A DNA stretch of 41,118 nt, taken from assembly GCA_030065115.1 (NCBI GenBank), contig JASJDO010000011.1, forward strand, positions 1 through 41,118, written 5' to 3'. Shown here piece by piece: positions 26,354 through 34,807 of the stretch. A program made the position numbers and the translations under genes. The stretch comes from Rhizobiaceae bacterium (GTDB lineage Bacteria > Pseudomonadota > Alphaproteobacteria > Rhizobiales > Rhizobiaceae). The notes beneath the pieces were generated by a model that worked only from the letters and a program-made list of their open reading frames with translations, searched no databases and was not told the DNA's origin. Each line of letters starts with the position of its first letter. Within the stretch, counting starts at the first letter, position 1.

Positions 26354-27763
26354 TTATACAGAATAATACATGTCGAATTCAACTGGGTGAGGTGTATGCT
26401 CAAAGCGGATAACCTCTTCCATTTTCAGTTCGATGTAAGCATCGATCTGGTCTTTGTCGAATACGTCGCCTTCGCAAAGGAACTTGTAGTCTTTTGCCAA
26501 GCTGTCGAGCGCTTCACGCAAAGACCCAGAAACGGTCGGGATGCGCTTGAGCTGGCTTGGAGGTAGATCGTAAAGGTCCTTGTCCATCGCGTCACCGGGA
26601 TGGATTTTGTTTTTGATACCATCAAGACCAGCCATCAACATCGCAGCAAATGCAAGATATGGGTTTGCGGTTGGATCAGGGAAGCGAACCTCAACACGTT
26701 TTGACTTAGGCGAAGAGCCGAAAGGAATACGGCAAGACGCTGAACGGTTGCGAGATGAATAAGCGAGAAGCACTGGCGCTTCATAACCCGGAACAAGACG
26801 CTTGTAAGAGTTTGTTGATGGGTTGGTAAAGGCGTTCAGCGCTTTTGCGTGCTTGATGATACCACCGATGTAGTACAAGCAGTTTTCAGACAAACCAGCA
26901 TATTCATTACCAGCGAATGTTGGCTTGCCGTCTTTCCAGATCGACTGGTGAACGTGCATGCCGGTACCGTTGTCCCCATAAACTGGCTTCGGCATGAATG
27001 TCGCTGTTTTACCGTACGCATGAGCTACCTGATGTACTGCGTATTTGTAGATCTGCATCTTGTCAGCGTTGGTTGAAAGTGTGTCGAACATGATACCGAG
27101 TTCGTGCTGAGCAGCAGCCACTTCGTGGTGATGCTTTTCAACCTGAATGCCCATTTCTGACATCACTGACAGCATTTCACCGCGGTAGTCTTGTCCGGAA
27201 TCGATTGGTGGCACAGGGAAGTAACCGCCCTTGGTGCGTGGGCGGTGACCCATATTGCCTGCTTCGTACTCAGCATCCATGTTTGATGGCAATTCTGAAC
27301 AGTCGAGCTTGAAGCCAGTATTGTACGGATCAGCTGCGAAACGCACGTCATCAAACACGAAGAACTCAGCTTCAGGACCTACGTAAACAGTGTCACCAAG
27401 GCCGGTAGACTTCAGATACGCTTCTGCTTTCTTGGCGGTGCCGCGCGGGTCACGGTTGTAAGGCTCGCCGGTAGATGGATCCAAGATATCACAGAAAATC
27501 GCCATTGTGGACTGGGCAAAGAATGGGTCCATGTGTGCGGAAGATGCGTCCAGAGCGAGGTTCATGTCTGACTCATTGATCGCTTTCCAACCGGCGATTG
27601 AAGAACCATCGAACATAACGCCATCTGCAAACATGTCTTTGTCAACAATGCTCGCATCCATGGTTACATGCTGCATCTTACCGCGAGGATCGGTAAAGCG
27701 CAGGTCGAGGAATTTGATATCCTCGTCCTTGATTTTCTTAATGATTGAACTTGCGTCGCTCAT
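26354..27763 (-). CDS. glnA: Type I glutamine synthetase
   Basis: A 469-residue glutamine synthetase that joins ammonia to glutamate using ATP, the main nitrogen-assimilation step. Visible motifs are [10 protein letters not shown] near the N-terminus, FFVFDD, the ATP-binding [16 protein letters not shown] and the [13 protein letters not shown] stretch. The adenylylation site lies in KDLYDLPP (Tyr398), so activity should be controlled by GlnE. Length is normal for the dodecameric bacterial enzyme. It is 69 bp downstream of glnB on the same strand, the usual alphaproteobacterial glnB-glnA order. The strong hairpin at 26302-26330 ends the unit. Confidence 0.97.
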   Translation of the reverse strand: MSDASSIIKKIKDEDIKFLDLRFTDPRGKMQHVTMDASIVDKDMFADGVMFDGSSIAGWKAINESDMNLALDASSAHMDPFFAQSTMAIFCDILDPSTGEPYNRDPRGTAKKAEAYLKSTGLGDTVYVGPEAEFFVFDDVRFAADPYNTGFKLDCSELPSNMDAEYEAGNMGHRPRTKGGYFPVPPIDSGQDYRGEMLSVMSEMGIQVEKHHHEVAAAQHELGIMFDTLSTNADKMQIYKYAVHQVAHAYGKTATFMPKPVYGDNGTGMHVHQSIWKDGKPTFAGNEYAGLSENCLYYIGGIIKHAKALNAFTNPSTNSYKRLVPGYEAPVLLAYSSRNRSASCRIPFGSSPKSKRVEVRFPDPTANPYLAFAAMLMAGLDGIKNKIHPGDAMDKDLYDLPPSQLKRIPTVSGSLREALDSLAKDYKFLCEGDVFDKDQIDAYIELKMEEVIRFEHTPHPVEFDMYYSV

Positions 27764-27832
27764 TTCTCTGCCTTTCTTTTTTCAAACTGAATGGACGAAA
27801 TATCCGCCCGACTGATTTGTTGTAATGATTGT

Positions 27833-28174
<342 letters not shown>

Positions 28175-28296
28175 TCACCTGTGCAATTTCGAGGACAGGT
28201 GTCACTAGCGCGTTCGACTCAACAAGCCCAAAGTTCGAAACATAAGAATTTCTCAAGTGACAAAACTCGCGCTGGCTTAAAATCAGCCTGCAAAAA

Positions 28297-28332
28297 GCCT
28301 ATTTTTAGGCATTGTGCATATTTATTAGGCAT
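28297..28332. promoter_or_regulatory. Palindrome GCCTA-N4-TAGGC and TTAGGCAT direct repeat upstream of glnB
   Basis: GCCTATTTTTAGGC (28297-28310) is a perfect 5-bp inverted repeat. TTAGGCAT occurs at 28305-28312 and again at 28325-28332, a 20-bp spacing or about two helical turns. The position, about 130-160 bp before the glnB start, suits an activator such as NtrC, but the sequence does not match the NtrC consensus TGCACC-N5-GGTGCA well, and I see no clear sigma-54 promoter. The rest of the 28172-28466 gap shows no gene. Confidence 0.3.
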
Positions 28333-28397
28333 ATTTACTACACTTTGGGAAAGAGATGATATCTACAGAATTATTGCAGAAACCAACAAGTTTCTGC

Positions 28398-28426
28398 TTG
28401 GATTTTTGAAAAGCTACCCCTATAAG
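28398..28426 (+). promoter_or_regulatory. Promoter of tRNA-Leu
   Basis: TTGGAT (28398-28403) and TATAAG (28421-28426) are separated by 17 bp and lie 40 bp upstream of the tRNA gene. This fits a sigma-70 promoter for it. No experimental support. Confidence 0.55.
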
Positions 28427-28466
28427 ACACGCCTATCTACAGAAGCGCTGCTTCATTTCTCGGTAC

Positions 28467-28554
<88 letters not shown>

Positions 28555-28619
28555 GAATTTCCTCAGTAAAATCAATGCCTTATTTTTTGCACATTTTGGA
28601 CCGCCAGAAATCCGTGTTC

Positions 28620-28754
28620 CAGACACACCAGATATTTGTCACACATTGTTTTCACTAGTGAAGAGGTTTTTCTGCTAAACTCTTGTTATTACTTAATTTT
28701 TACAAGATTGAAAACTGTGACAATTTTTCAAAACTGTGACATCTGGTGTGTCTG
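28620..28754. repeat. 14-bp inverted repeat with GTCACA extensions at the left end of the element
   Basis: CAGACACACCAGAT (28620-28633) is the exact reverse complement of ATCTGGTGTGTCTG (28741-28754). The similarity continues inward through a GTCACA/TGTGAC core after a 4-base gap. The arms are 107 bp apart. The region 28552-28956 holds no credible gene; it contains this repeat, the AACTGTGAC pair and the hairpin at 28756-28793. Confidence 0.75.
28713..28740 (+). repeat. Paired AACTGTGAC motifs, left end of the element
   Basis: AACTGTGAC occurs at 28713-28721 and 28732-28740, 19 bp apart. A partial opposite-orientation GTCACAC lies at about 28639. The same pattern recurs near the right border, as expected for arm-type binding sites of a recombinase, or iterons. 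Confidence 0.5.
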
Positions 28755-28755
28755 T

Positions 28756-28793
28756 AGCGTTCATTTTTAGAAATTCCATACTTCTTGAACGCT
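28756..28793. repeat. Hairpin AGCGTTCA / TGAACGCT
   Basis: An 8-bp inverted repeat (28756-28763 with 28786-28793), with inner AGAA/TTCT pairing across a bulge. It lies between the AACTGTGAC pair and the SRPBCC gene and is not followed by a T run, so it is not a standard terminator. Confidence 0.45.
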
Positions 28794-28956
28794 GAAAAGA
28801 ATGCATAAATGGCTCATTTGAGCCCAAAGCAGATTGATTATCGACTTCCCAAAAGCTGTTTTTTGATGTTCTTTCGATATGGGTAAGCGTCATTGGCTGC
28901 TGCTCCAGTTATGTTATGTTGTGTACCTCGCGATGATCGAAAAGGGATTAGGAAAA

Positions 28957-29445
28957 ATGATCAAAATTCTAGGAGGCATATTGGGAATTTTGGTTATAGC
29001 AATGGTAGTTCTAAGTCTAACAGGACGCAAAGAATATCGGGCTGAAATCATAATTCCCGCCACACCTGAACAGGTCTGGGATGTGCTGATGGATACCGCT
29101 TCGTATTCCGAATGGAACCCAGTATTTGTTCAGGTTGACGGTCAATACAGCGTTGGGTCTAACGTGACCAACCATGTTCAACCACCAACGGGTGATATCA
29201 TCAAAATTGAAAACCAAGTTCTTGAATTAGAAAAATCTCGCCGTCTTCGCCAAACAGGTGGTGTGACTGGCATAATAACCTTCGACCACAGCTGGACGCT
29301 TGAGCCTGTGGACGGCGGCACGAAGGTTATCCAATATGAGATTGATCGCGGTGCGTATGTTTGGTTTTGGGACGATAGTTGGGTGCAGCCTTCATATGAA
29401 AAGGTGAATGAAGCTCTTCGAAAGCATGTGCTAGTCGAGAACTAA
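28957..29445 (+). CDS. SRPBCC-fold protein (polyketide cyclase/START-like) with N-terminal membrane anchor
   Basis: A 162-residue protein. Residues 2-21 are hydrophobic (signal anchor), then an SRPBCC domain: VPATPEQVWDVL-like helix-grip start (IIPATPEQVWDVLMD), YSEWNPVF, and the central FDHSWTLEPVDGGTKVIQYE, which is typical of polyketide_cyc2-type proteins that bind hydrophobic ligands. The ligand is unknown. The ATG at 28957 has TAGGAAAA upstream; ATGs at 28879 and 28933 would add a poor N-terminal extension. It is the only gene between the two tRNA-derived repeats, so it would be the element's sole cargo. Its base composition looks lower in GC than the flanking core genes. Confidence 0.8.
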   Translation: MIKILGGILGILVIAMVVLSLTGRKEYRAEIIIPATPEQVWDVLMDTASYSEWNPVFVQVDGQYSVGSNVTNHVQPPTGDIIKIENQVLELEKSRRLRQTGGVTGIITFDHSWTLEPVDGGTKVIQYEIDRGAYVWFWDDSWVQPSYEKVNEALRKHVLVEN

Positions 29446-29515
29446 AAATGCTGCGAAGCACTATGTGCTCGACGACAGCTTTGTCCGCAGAGCGGCCATT
29501 TCAGAACCAACACCA

Positions 29516-29547
29516 AACTGTGACGAACTGTGACGCCAACGTCACAC
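29516..29547 (+). repeat. Paired AACTGTGAC motifs plus inverted GTCACAC, right end of the element
   Basis: AACTGTGAC occurs at 29516-29524 and 29526-29534, 10 bp apart. GTCACAC follows in the opposite orientation at 29541-29547. The cluster lies about 50-80 bp inside the right 59-bp repeat and mirrors the left cluster. Confidence 0.5.
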
Positions 29548-29595
29548 TTTAAGTCGTGCTCCCCTTGGAAAATAAGGTTTTTCGAAATACCGACT

Positions 29596-29654
29596 AGATT
29601 TAGGTTCTGGTGCCGCAAGGCGTGGGAGTTCAAGTCTCTCTACCCGCACCAATT
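29596..29654 (+). repeat. 59-bp direct repeat, right copy (tRNA-Leu 3' fragment; attR-like)
   Basis: Identical to 28496-28554. The upstream half of a tRNA is missing: the preceding bases (AATACCGACT) do not form an acceptor or D-arm, so this is not a functional tRNA gene. It keeps the CCA end and the four extra bases AATT. Confidence 0.9.
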
Positions 29655-30010
29655 TTGTATACATTACATTTCTGTTGAATATTCAGGTTCACGGGTTTTG
29701 AAGTCACCCCTCTCTGCACACGAAGCTGGGCTAGAATTTGCAGGGTGAAAGGCTGTATGCGTTCCCACACTTCCGGACTTCTAAGGAACTCTTACTTTCA
29801 AATCAGTGTTTCGGTCCTACCAACAGATAATTTCAAGCCACGAATCTTCTGGAAAAACAAACCTCGAAACAATAGCCAATAACCTCTCAAACATTGCTGC
29901 TTGCAATCCCGCAAACAGGCCGCATAACATACATAACGACATAAGCCAGAAACCCGTTCGGGCTGCTTTAAAACATGTTCAAGTCTCCGAATGACGGAAA
30001 AGGACCCCAG
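29655..30010. other. Intergenic region between the element and the FAH/hydratase operon
   Basis: A stretch of 356 bp with no recognisable gene, terminator or conserved RNA. It should hold the promoter of the operon starting at 30011. A 41-codon minus-strand frame (29817-29942) encodes a hydrophobic peptide but lacks support. The region could also be residual island DNA. Confidence 0.5.
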
Positions 30011-30868
30011 ATGCGCATCACCACCTATTCCGTTGATGGCGAGATGTTTTACGGCGCAGTTGCCGAGACGGGAATGATCGCGCTTAGCCCGCAAATTCTC
30101 CAATGGCCAACGCTTTATGATGCGATAGCTGCAGGTGGGTTGGACGAGGTGGTTGAGGCAGCGCAAGGCCAGGAAGTCACCCATACCAATTTTCAATATG
30201 AGATGGTCATGCCAAACGCACCTCGCATTCTTTGTGTCGGCGTGAATTTTCCGGACCGCAACGCCGAATATAAGGACGGAAGCGCACAGCCGGAATACAT
30301 GTCTCTTTTCCCACGCTTTGCTACCGGATTTACTGGACATAAACGCAATCTGGTCCGCCCTCCTGAGAACCATACGCTAGACTATGAGGGCGAAGTAGCA
30401 ATTGTCATCGGCAAGAGTGGGCGGCGAATTTCGCAAGAAGATGCCTATGACCACATCGCCGCGCTGACATTGTGCAACGAGGGCACGATCAGAGATTGGG
30501 TGCGACATGCAAAGTTTAACGTCACGCAAGGAAAAAACTGGGATAAGTCTGGTGCTATTGGACCCTGGCTTGTGCCTTTCCACGATGCTGCTCAATTGGA
30601 TGATGCCCGCATCATTACCCGCGTAAATGGCGAGGTACGCCAGGATGATACACTCAATCGCATGATGTTCCCGATCCGGCGCGAGATCGAGTACATCTCG
30701 ACCTTCATGACTTTGCAGCCCGGCGATATTATCGTGACAGGCACGCCCACGGGTTCCGGTGCGCGACTTGATCCGCCCCAGTATTTAAAACCCGGAGATG
30801 TGGTCGAGATTGAAGTTGATGGCATAGGTATACTACGCAACGGCGTAGAAGATGAGGTTGTGTCATGA
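30011..30868 (+). CDS. Fumarylacetoacetate hydrolase family protein (HpaG/ureidoglycolate-lyase-like)
   Basis: A 285-residue FAH-superfamily enzyme. ILCVGVNFPDRNAEY leads the catalytic domain, and the metal-binding acidic residues lie in LDYEGEVAIVIGK, with further motifs in LCNEGTIRDW, GKNWDKSGAIGPW and PGDIIVTGTPTGSG. Family members cleave C-C bonds or isomerise 2-oxo acids in catabolism of aromatic rings or sugar acids. The ATG at 30011 has AAGGA upstream; an earlier frame start at 29975 adds nothing family-like. It overlaps the next gene by 4 bp (ATGA), so the pair is one operon. GC looks higher than in the neighbouring region. Confidence 0.87.
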   Translation: MRITTYSVDGEMFYGAVAETGMIALSPQILQWPTLYDAIAAGGLDEVVEAAQGQEVTHTNFQYEMVMPNAPRILCVGVNFPDRNAEYKDGSAQPEYMSLFPRFATGFTGHKRNLVRPPENHTLDYEGEVAIVIGKSGRRISQEDAYDHIAALTLCNEGTIRDWVRHAKFNVTQGKNWDKSGAIGPWLVPFHDAAQLDDARIITRVNGEVRQDDTLNRMMFPIRREIEYISTFMTLQPGDIIVTGTPTGSGARLDPPQYLKPGDVVEIEVDGIGILRNGVEDEVVS

Positions 30869-31662
30869 ACGATTTTCACACCGAGGCCGCTGCTGATTTA
30901 CTCAATGCAGAGGAGACGCGACAGCAGATCGGGCTGCTTACCCTGCGCAATCCCGAAATGACGATGGACGATGCCTATGAGATCCAAAATGCGCTCCACC
31001 GCGCCAAGCTGGCAGCAGGACGCAAGGTGATCGGTTGGAAGATCGGACTGACATCCAAAGCCATGCAATACGCGTTGAACATTGATATCCCGGACAGCGG
31101 CATCCTTTTTGATGATATGGTTTTTGAAACCGGCAGTACTGTCCCTGCAGGACGTTTTATCCAGCCACGAATAGAGGCAGAGATTGCCTTTGTCATGAAA
31201 GCATCGCTCTCAGGAGGCGACGTCACACCAGAAGACGTCATTGCCGCCACTGACTATGTTGTCCCATCGATTGAAATTCTGGACACCCGTATTCAACGCG
31301 CGGATCCTGAAACGGGCAAGGCGCGGACTGTGCTCGACACGATCAGTGACAACGCCGCCAATGCTGGCATTGTGCTGGGCATGGAACGCCACGCGCTGGA
31401 TGCTCTTGATTTACGGTGGGTTGGGGCAATCACGTCGCGCGATGGAGAGGTTGAAGAAACAGGTCTTGGCGCGGGCGTTCTGAACGACCCAATAGAAAGC
31501 GTGGTCTGGTTGGCCCGTCGGATGTCAAACTATGGCCAATCGATCGAAGCTGGCCATGTTATCTTGTCAGGGAGCTTTATCCGTCCGGTAGAATGTCCTT
31601 CCGGCACTCGAATCGATGCTGATTTCGGGCCGTTCGGCTCAGTCAATATCAATTTCGCTTGA
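30865..31662 (+). CDS. 2-oxo-hept-3-ene-1,7-dioate / 2-keto-4-pentenoate hydratase family protein (HpaH-like)
   Basis: A 265-residue hydratase of the same superfamily as its neighbour. AYEIQNAL, KVIGWKIGLTSKAMQ, PDSGILFDDM and PRIEAEIAFVM are the HpaH/MhpD marks; the Glu residues in EAEIAF bind the divalent metal. It would add water across the double bond of a 2-hydroxydienoate in a meta-cleavage lower pathway. Together with the FAH-family gene it covers an isomerase/decarboxylase plus hydratase pair. The ring-cleavage dioxygenase, dehydrogenase and aldolase expected for a full homoprotocatechuate route are absent, so the substrate is open. The TGATG-type overlap couples translation. Confidence 0.87.
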   Translation: MNDFHTEAAADLLNAEETRQQIGLLTLRNPEMTMDDAYEIQNALHRAKLAAGRKVIGWKIGLTSKAMQYALNIDIPDSGILFDDMVFETGSTVPAGRFIQPRIEAEIAFVMKASLSGGDVTPEDVIAATDYVVPSIEILDTRIQRADPETGKARTVLDTISDNAANAGIVLGMERHALDALDLRWVGAITSRDGEVEETGLGAGVLNDPIESVVWLARRMSNYGQSIEAGHVILSGSFIRPVECPSGTRIDADFGPFGSVNINFA

Positions 31663-31828
31663 TGTGGTTTTAACCAAATCGACTGACAATAATCTCTTTC
31701 AGCAACGATTAATGTCCTGGAATAAGCTGGCGGTACATTCAAGGAGAAAAGAACTCAGGGCGAGTGACGATCATTCTCGTTGAATTTAAGCTCAAGAGCC
31801 TGGGCACAAATTTCCAACACCTGCGATA

Positions 31829-32770
31829 CTACACCCTTTCAAACCTATAAGAGATTTTATGCCGATAGGGCTTGCACGGCGAAATGATACAGTTCGGGAA
31901 ATTCGATTGATTTGGAGAATCCGGCCACGCCTGCGGCTCAAGACAGAACCCCTGATACTTTCTGAACTCTCCGTTCAAACCGCCGCCGTTGTAAAACTGA
32001 AGTCCGCATTCATTCGACCATAGTTCCATTCTGATGCCAGTCTCTTCGGACGACACCATTGCCATTCTTTTCATAGTATCTCCGGTTCGAGCCACACAAA
32101 AATTGTGATCATAGGCCATCTCAGACATTCTGCGTGGTAATCTGAAGTCAAAATTCGTGCCGGCTACTTTCTCTATCGTGCCGGTCGGCATCAATTCCTC
32201 ATCGGCCGGAAGATAATGATCTGCCATTATCAGAAGTTGATGATCAGATATCGAATCTCCGCAACCCAGATTGAAATAGGGATGTGCTGTTATTGATATG
32301 GGGCTGGGTTTCGAACATACAGCAAATATATCGATGCTTAGTTCTTCTGCATCGGAGATTGAATAGGTGACACTGATGTCACAATCTCCGGGAAATCCGC
32401 TTGTGCTTTCTTGGTCTATGATTTCAAGTGTGACCGAGGTTTCCGTATGCGCGCTCACACGCCATTCCATATGCGATATTCCTGATCTGCCTCCGTGCAA
32501 ACAGTGTTTTCCAATCCAGTTTTTGTCCAGTTGACATGCTTCGTTCTCTATCTCAAATGATGCGCCACTGATCCGGTTTGAGAAACGGCCAACAATTGAC
32601 CCAAGATATGGTTCATTGGAAACGTAACTACTTAGATCAGAATGTTGCAGAACCAGAGAACGTGGGTGGCCTTCCAAGTATAGCCCCACCAGTGCAGCGC
32701 CCTGCGCTGCAATTTGCGCAGACAATCTGCCATTTCCAATATTGGCGAGATTTTCGTTCTGAAATTTCAA
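31829..32770 (-). CDS. galM: Aldose 1-epimerase (galactose mutarotase)
   Basis: A 313-residue mutarotase that interconverts alpha and beta anomers of galactose and other aldoses. The catalytic histidine lies in TAHPYFNLG and the catalytic glutamate in LEPQAWPDSPN. GRFSNRISGASF and the LHGG motif (KHCLHGG) are standard for GalM. It ends a leftward operon, iclR - ABC ATPase - galM, starting 12 bp after the ATPase stop. Its work fits the alpha- and beta-galactosidases of the divergent operon, which release galactose in different anomeric forms. A 166-bp gap with no clear terminator separates it from the convergent HpaH-like gene. Confidence 0.92.
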   Translation of the reverse strand: MKFQNENLANIGNGRLSAQIAAQGAALVGLYLEGHPRSLVLQHSDLSSYVSNEPYLGSIVGRFSNRISGASFEIENEACQLDKNWIGKHCLHGGRSGISHMEWRVSAHTETSVTLEIIDQESTSGFPGDCDISVTYSISDAEELSIDIFAVCSKPSPISITAHPYFNLGCGDSISDHQLLIMADHYLPADEELMPTGTIEKVAGTNFDFRLPRRMSEMAYDHNFCVARTGDTMKRMAMVSSEETGIRMELWSNECGLQFYNGGGLNGEFRKYQGFCLEPQAWPDSPNQSNFPNCIISPCKPYRHKISYRFERV

Positions 32771-32782
32771 GGTTCGACAATT

Positions 32783-33844
32783 CTAGCGAATGCGTTGCTG
32801 GCTCTTTGCATCAAACAGAAAAATTCGGTCCTTTGCCAACTCGACTGAGACCGATGCCCCTTCTTCAACAGGATCATCGTCCTTTACCTCTACGACAATT
32901 CTCTCTCCTGTAGGAGCAGTCAGGTAATCATAAGAGACACCCCCAAGCCTTTCACGAATGTCCAACGTAATGGGTGACTTTTTAAGTGCCACGGATACAT
33001 CCTGCGGCCTGATGCCGACAATGAGTTCGCCCCCTGCTTCCGGCAGCTTTGTTTTAACCTTGTATATCTTATCGCCTAAGGCCGGAATTCTGACGCCGTT
33101 TTTGTCGGCAAATCCTTTCAAGAAGTTCATCGCGGGTGAGCCAATAAATCCAGCGACAAACACATTGTCCGGATCCTGATACAATTCCATTGGGCTCCCG
33201 ACCTGTTCGATCAACCCCGCGCGTAGGACAACAATTTTGTCAGCCAATGTCATGGCCTCGACTTGATCATGGGTGACATAGATCATAGTCGCTCCCAATT
33301 CCTTGTGGAGGCGTGCTATTTCAACACGCATGCCGACGCGCAATTCGGCATCGAGATTGGAAAGCGGCTCATCAAAAAGAAACACGTCCGGTCCCCGGGT
33401 GATGGCCCTTCCAATGGCAACCCGTTGACGCTGTCCCCCTGACAAGGCAGCCGGTTTGCGCTCAAGATATTCCTCAAGTTTCAAAATACGGGCTGCCTCA
33501 GAAACCTTTTGGTCAATTTCATCCTTCGGGACTTTGTTCATCTTCAAACCAAAGCCCATGTTCTCGGCCACCGTCATATGCGGATACAACGCATAGGTTT
33601 GAAACACCATGGCAATACCGCGATCAGAGGGTTCAGCATGGGTTACATCGCGGTCATTGATGCTGATTGTCCCGGAAGTCGTTTCTTCCAGTCCGGCAAT
33701 CATCCGCAACAAAGTGGACTTGCCACATCCCGATGGCCCCACAAAAACGCAGAACTCTCCATCACCTATTTCGAGATCCACTCCATGGATCACCTCGGTC
33801 TCACCGTATTTTTTCTTTACATCACCGATTTCTACTCCGGGCAC
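32783..33844 (-). CDS. Sugar ABC transporter ATP-binding protein (MalK/UgpC/MsmK type)
   Basis: A 353-residue ATPase. Walker A is GPSGCGKST (36-44), the signature LSGGQ is at 134-138, and Walker B VFLFDEP is at about 154-160, followed by the H-loop in YVTHDQVEAMTLADK. Residues from about 240 form the MalK-type regulatory (TOBE) domain. The start is GTG at 33844, with GGGAGGAG eight bases upstream; the frame continues upstream through the iclR gene but with no family sequence. It lies 16 bp after the iclR stop. It should power the permeases encoded in the divergent operon, as they have no ATPase of their own. Confidence 0.92.
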   Translation of the reverse strand: MPGVEIGDVKKKYGETEVIHGVDLEIGDGEFCVFVGPSGCGKSTLLRMIAGLEETTSGTISINDRDVTHAEPSDRGIAMVFQTYALYPHMTVAENMGFGLKMNKVPKDEIDQKVSEAARILKLEEYLERKPAALSGGQRQRVAIGRAITRGPDVFLFDEPLSNLDAELRVGMRVEIARLHKELGATMIYVTHDQVEAMTLADKIVVLRAGLIEQVGSPMELYQDPDNVFVAGFIGSPAMNFLKGFADKNGVRIPALGDKIYKVKTKLPEAGGELIVGIRPQDVSVALKKSPITLDIRERLGGVSYDYLTAPTGERIVVEVKDDDPVEEGASVSVELAKDRIFLFDAKSQQRIR

Positions 33845-33860
33845 CGCGCTACTCCTCCCA

Positions 33861-34646
33861 TTAGCTCGTTTGCGGAAAATTCCACACTTCTGCTTCGCGA
33901 GCAATCTTTTGTGCGGTCTCCAGCAATTTCGAACGAAATTGCGAAATACTATCCAGACAATGCCTGCTTGTTGACGAAGCGATCGACAAAGCACCCAGTG
34001 GCCGGCCGTTTTGCCGTAATATTGGGGCTGCAATTGAGATCACACCCAACTCATGTTCTTCACGGTCAAAGGCAATGCCAGCTCGTTTGACTGTTTCCAA
34101 TTCAGTCATCAGTTCTTTTCTTGATCCACATGTATTGGGCGTGAATCTGAAAAAGTTCTGTTGATCAAGAGCGTGCTCCAAACGATTTGAGGGCAGATGG
34201 GCAAGAATGGCTTTGCCGACTCCGGTGCAATGTGCCGGTGCAATCAATCCGACACGTGCTAGAGTATCGGAATTTCCCGCTCTGCGAATCTTATCCACAA
34301 ACAAGACTTGCCCGGCATCCATCTGCGCAAGGTGTACTGTCTCATCAATACCTTCCGACAATTGCAAGATTGCAGGACCGGCAATTCTTGCAAGCGAAGA
34401 TTGGGACCAGGCTGAATTTGCAAGGCGTACCAATTTCAAACCCAACCAATACGTCTGTTTCTCAGAATCATAGGCGAGCATTTGTTGGCGTGTCAGGGTA
34501 TTCAACAACCTGTAAAGTGTGGCCTTGGGATGCTCACTTACCTTGAGAATCTCAGTAAATCTCACAGGACGCTCAAATGCAGCGACCTGATCCAGTACAC
34601 TCAGCGCTTTTCCAACCGTTCCGTCAGAGACAATTGGCTTGGTCAA
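33861..34646 (-). CDS. IclR-family transcriptional regulator of the galactoside locus
   Basis: A 261-residue regulator. The N-terminal winged helix-turn-helix spans about residues 10-70 (GKALSVLDQVAAF, FTEILKVSEHPKATLYRLLNTL). The effector-binding IclR domain is at 85-250 (HCTGVGKAILAHLP, GIAFDREEHELGVISIAAPI). The start is TTG at 34646 with AGAGGA six bases upstream; an ATG at 34651 is out of frame. It opens the leftward operon with the ATPase and galM and sits back to back with the sugar-binding protein. It probably controls both units through the shared 161-bp region. Confidence 0.9.
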   Translation of the reverse strand: MTKPIVSDGTVGKALSVLDQVAAFERPVRFTEILKVSEHPKATLYRLLNTLTRQQMLAYDSEKQTYWLGLKLVRLANSAWSQSSLARIAGPAILQLSEGIDETVHLAQMDAGQVLFVDKIRRAGNSDTLARVGLIAPAHCTGVGKAILAHLPSNRLEHALDQQNFFRFTPNTCGSRKELMTELETVKRAGIAFDREEHELGVISIAAPILRQNGRPLGALSIASSTSRHCLDSISQFRSKLLETAQKIAREAEVWNFPQTS

Positions 34647-34707
34647 TTCATTTCCTCTTCACTATCACACCCCAACCGCTAATATCTGGACTGAGAAGGA
34701 TTTTGGT

Positions 34708-34737
34708 TTGACAAGCTTATGACCACACACTTAAGAT
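34708..34737 (+). promoter_or_regulatory. Putative sigma-70 promoter of the galactoside transport operon
   Basis: TTGACA (34708-34713) and TAAGAT (34732-34737) are separated by 18 bp, about 70 bp before the start of the binding-protein gene. The -35 is a perfect consensus match. Confidence 0.6.
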
Positions 34738-34755
34738 TTCAATAGTTGAAAACTT

Positions 34756-34772
34756 GTTCCATTATTTGGAAC
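34756..34772. promoter_or_regulatory. Palindromic operator candidate GTTCCA-N5-TGGAAC
   Basis: A perfect 6-bp inverted repeat with a TTATT spacer lies just after the predicted promoter, near the expected transcription start. IclR-family proteins often bind pseudo-palindromes containing TTCC/GGAA, so autoregulated repression by the neighbouring IclR protein is plausible. Site-to-regulator assignment is inference. Confidence 0.55.
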
Positions 34773-34807
34773 TAAAATTTGCATCGATTCAGCTTCTGGA
34801 GGAAAGC

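Noticed and set aside
28693-28893. A 66-codon minus-strand frame left of the SRPBCC gene
   Set aside because: It lies mainly over the inverted repeats and hairpin; the translation resembles no protein I know.
29596-29654. A second tRNA-Leu gene
   Set aside because: Only the 3' part from the anticodon stem onward is present; the 5' acceptor strand and D-arm are missing.
29817-29942. A 41-residue hydrophobic, cysteine-containing minus-strand frame
   Set aside because: No Shine-Dalgarno sequence of note, no recognisable family, and short enough to occur by chance; left as unassigned intergenic DNA.
32783-34033. The long 416-codon version of the ABC ATPase
   Set aside because: Its first 63 codons lie inside the iclR gene in another frame and show no ABC sequence; GTG at 33844 has a strong Shine-Dalgarno sequence.
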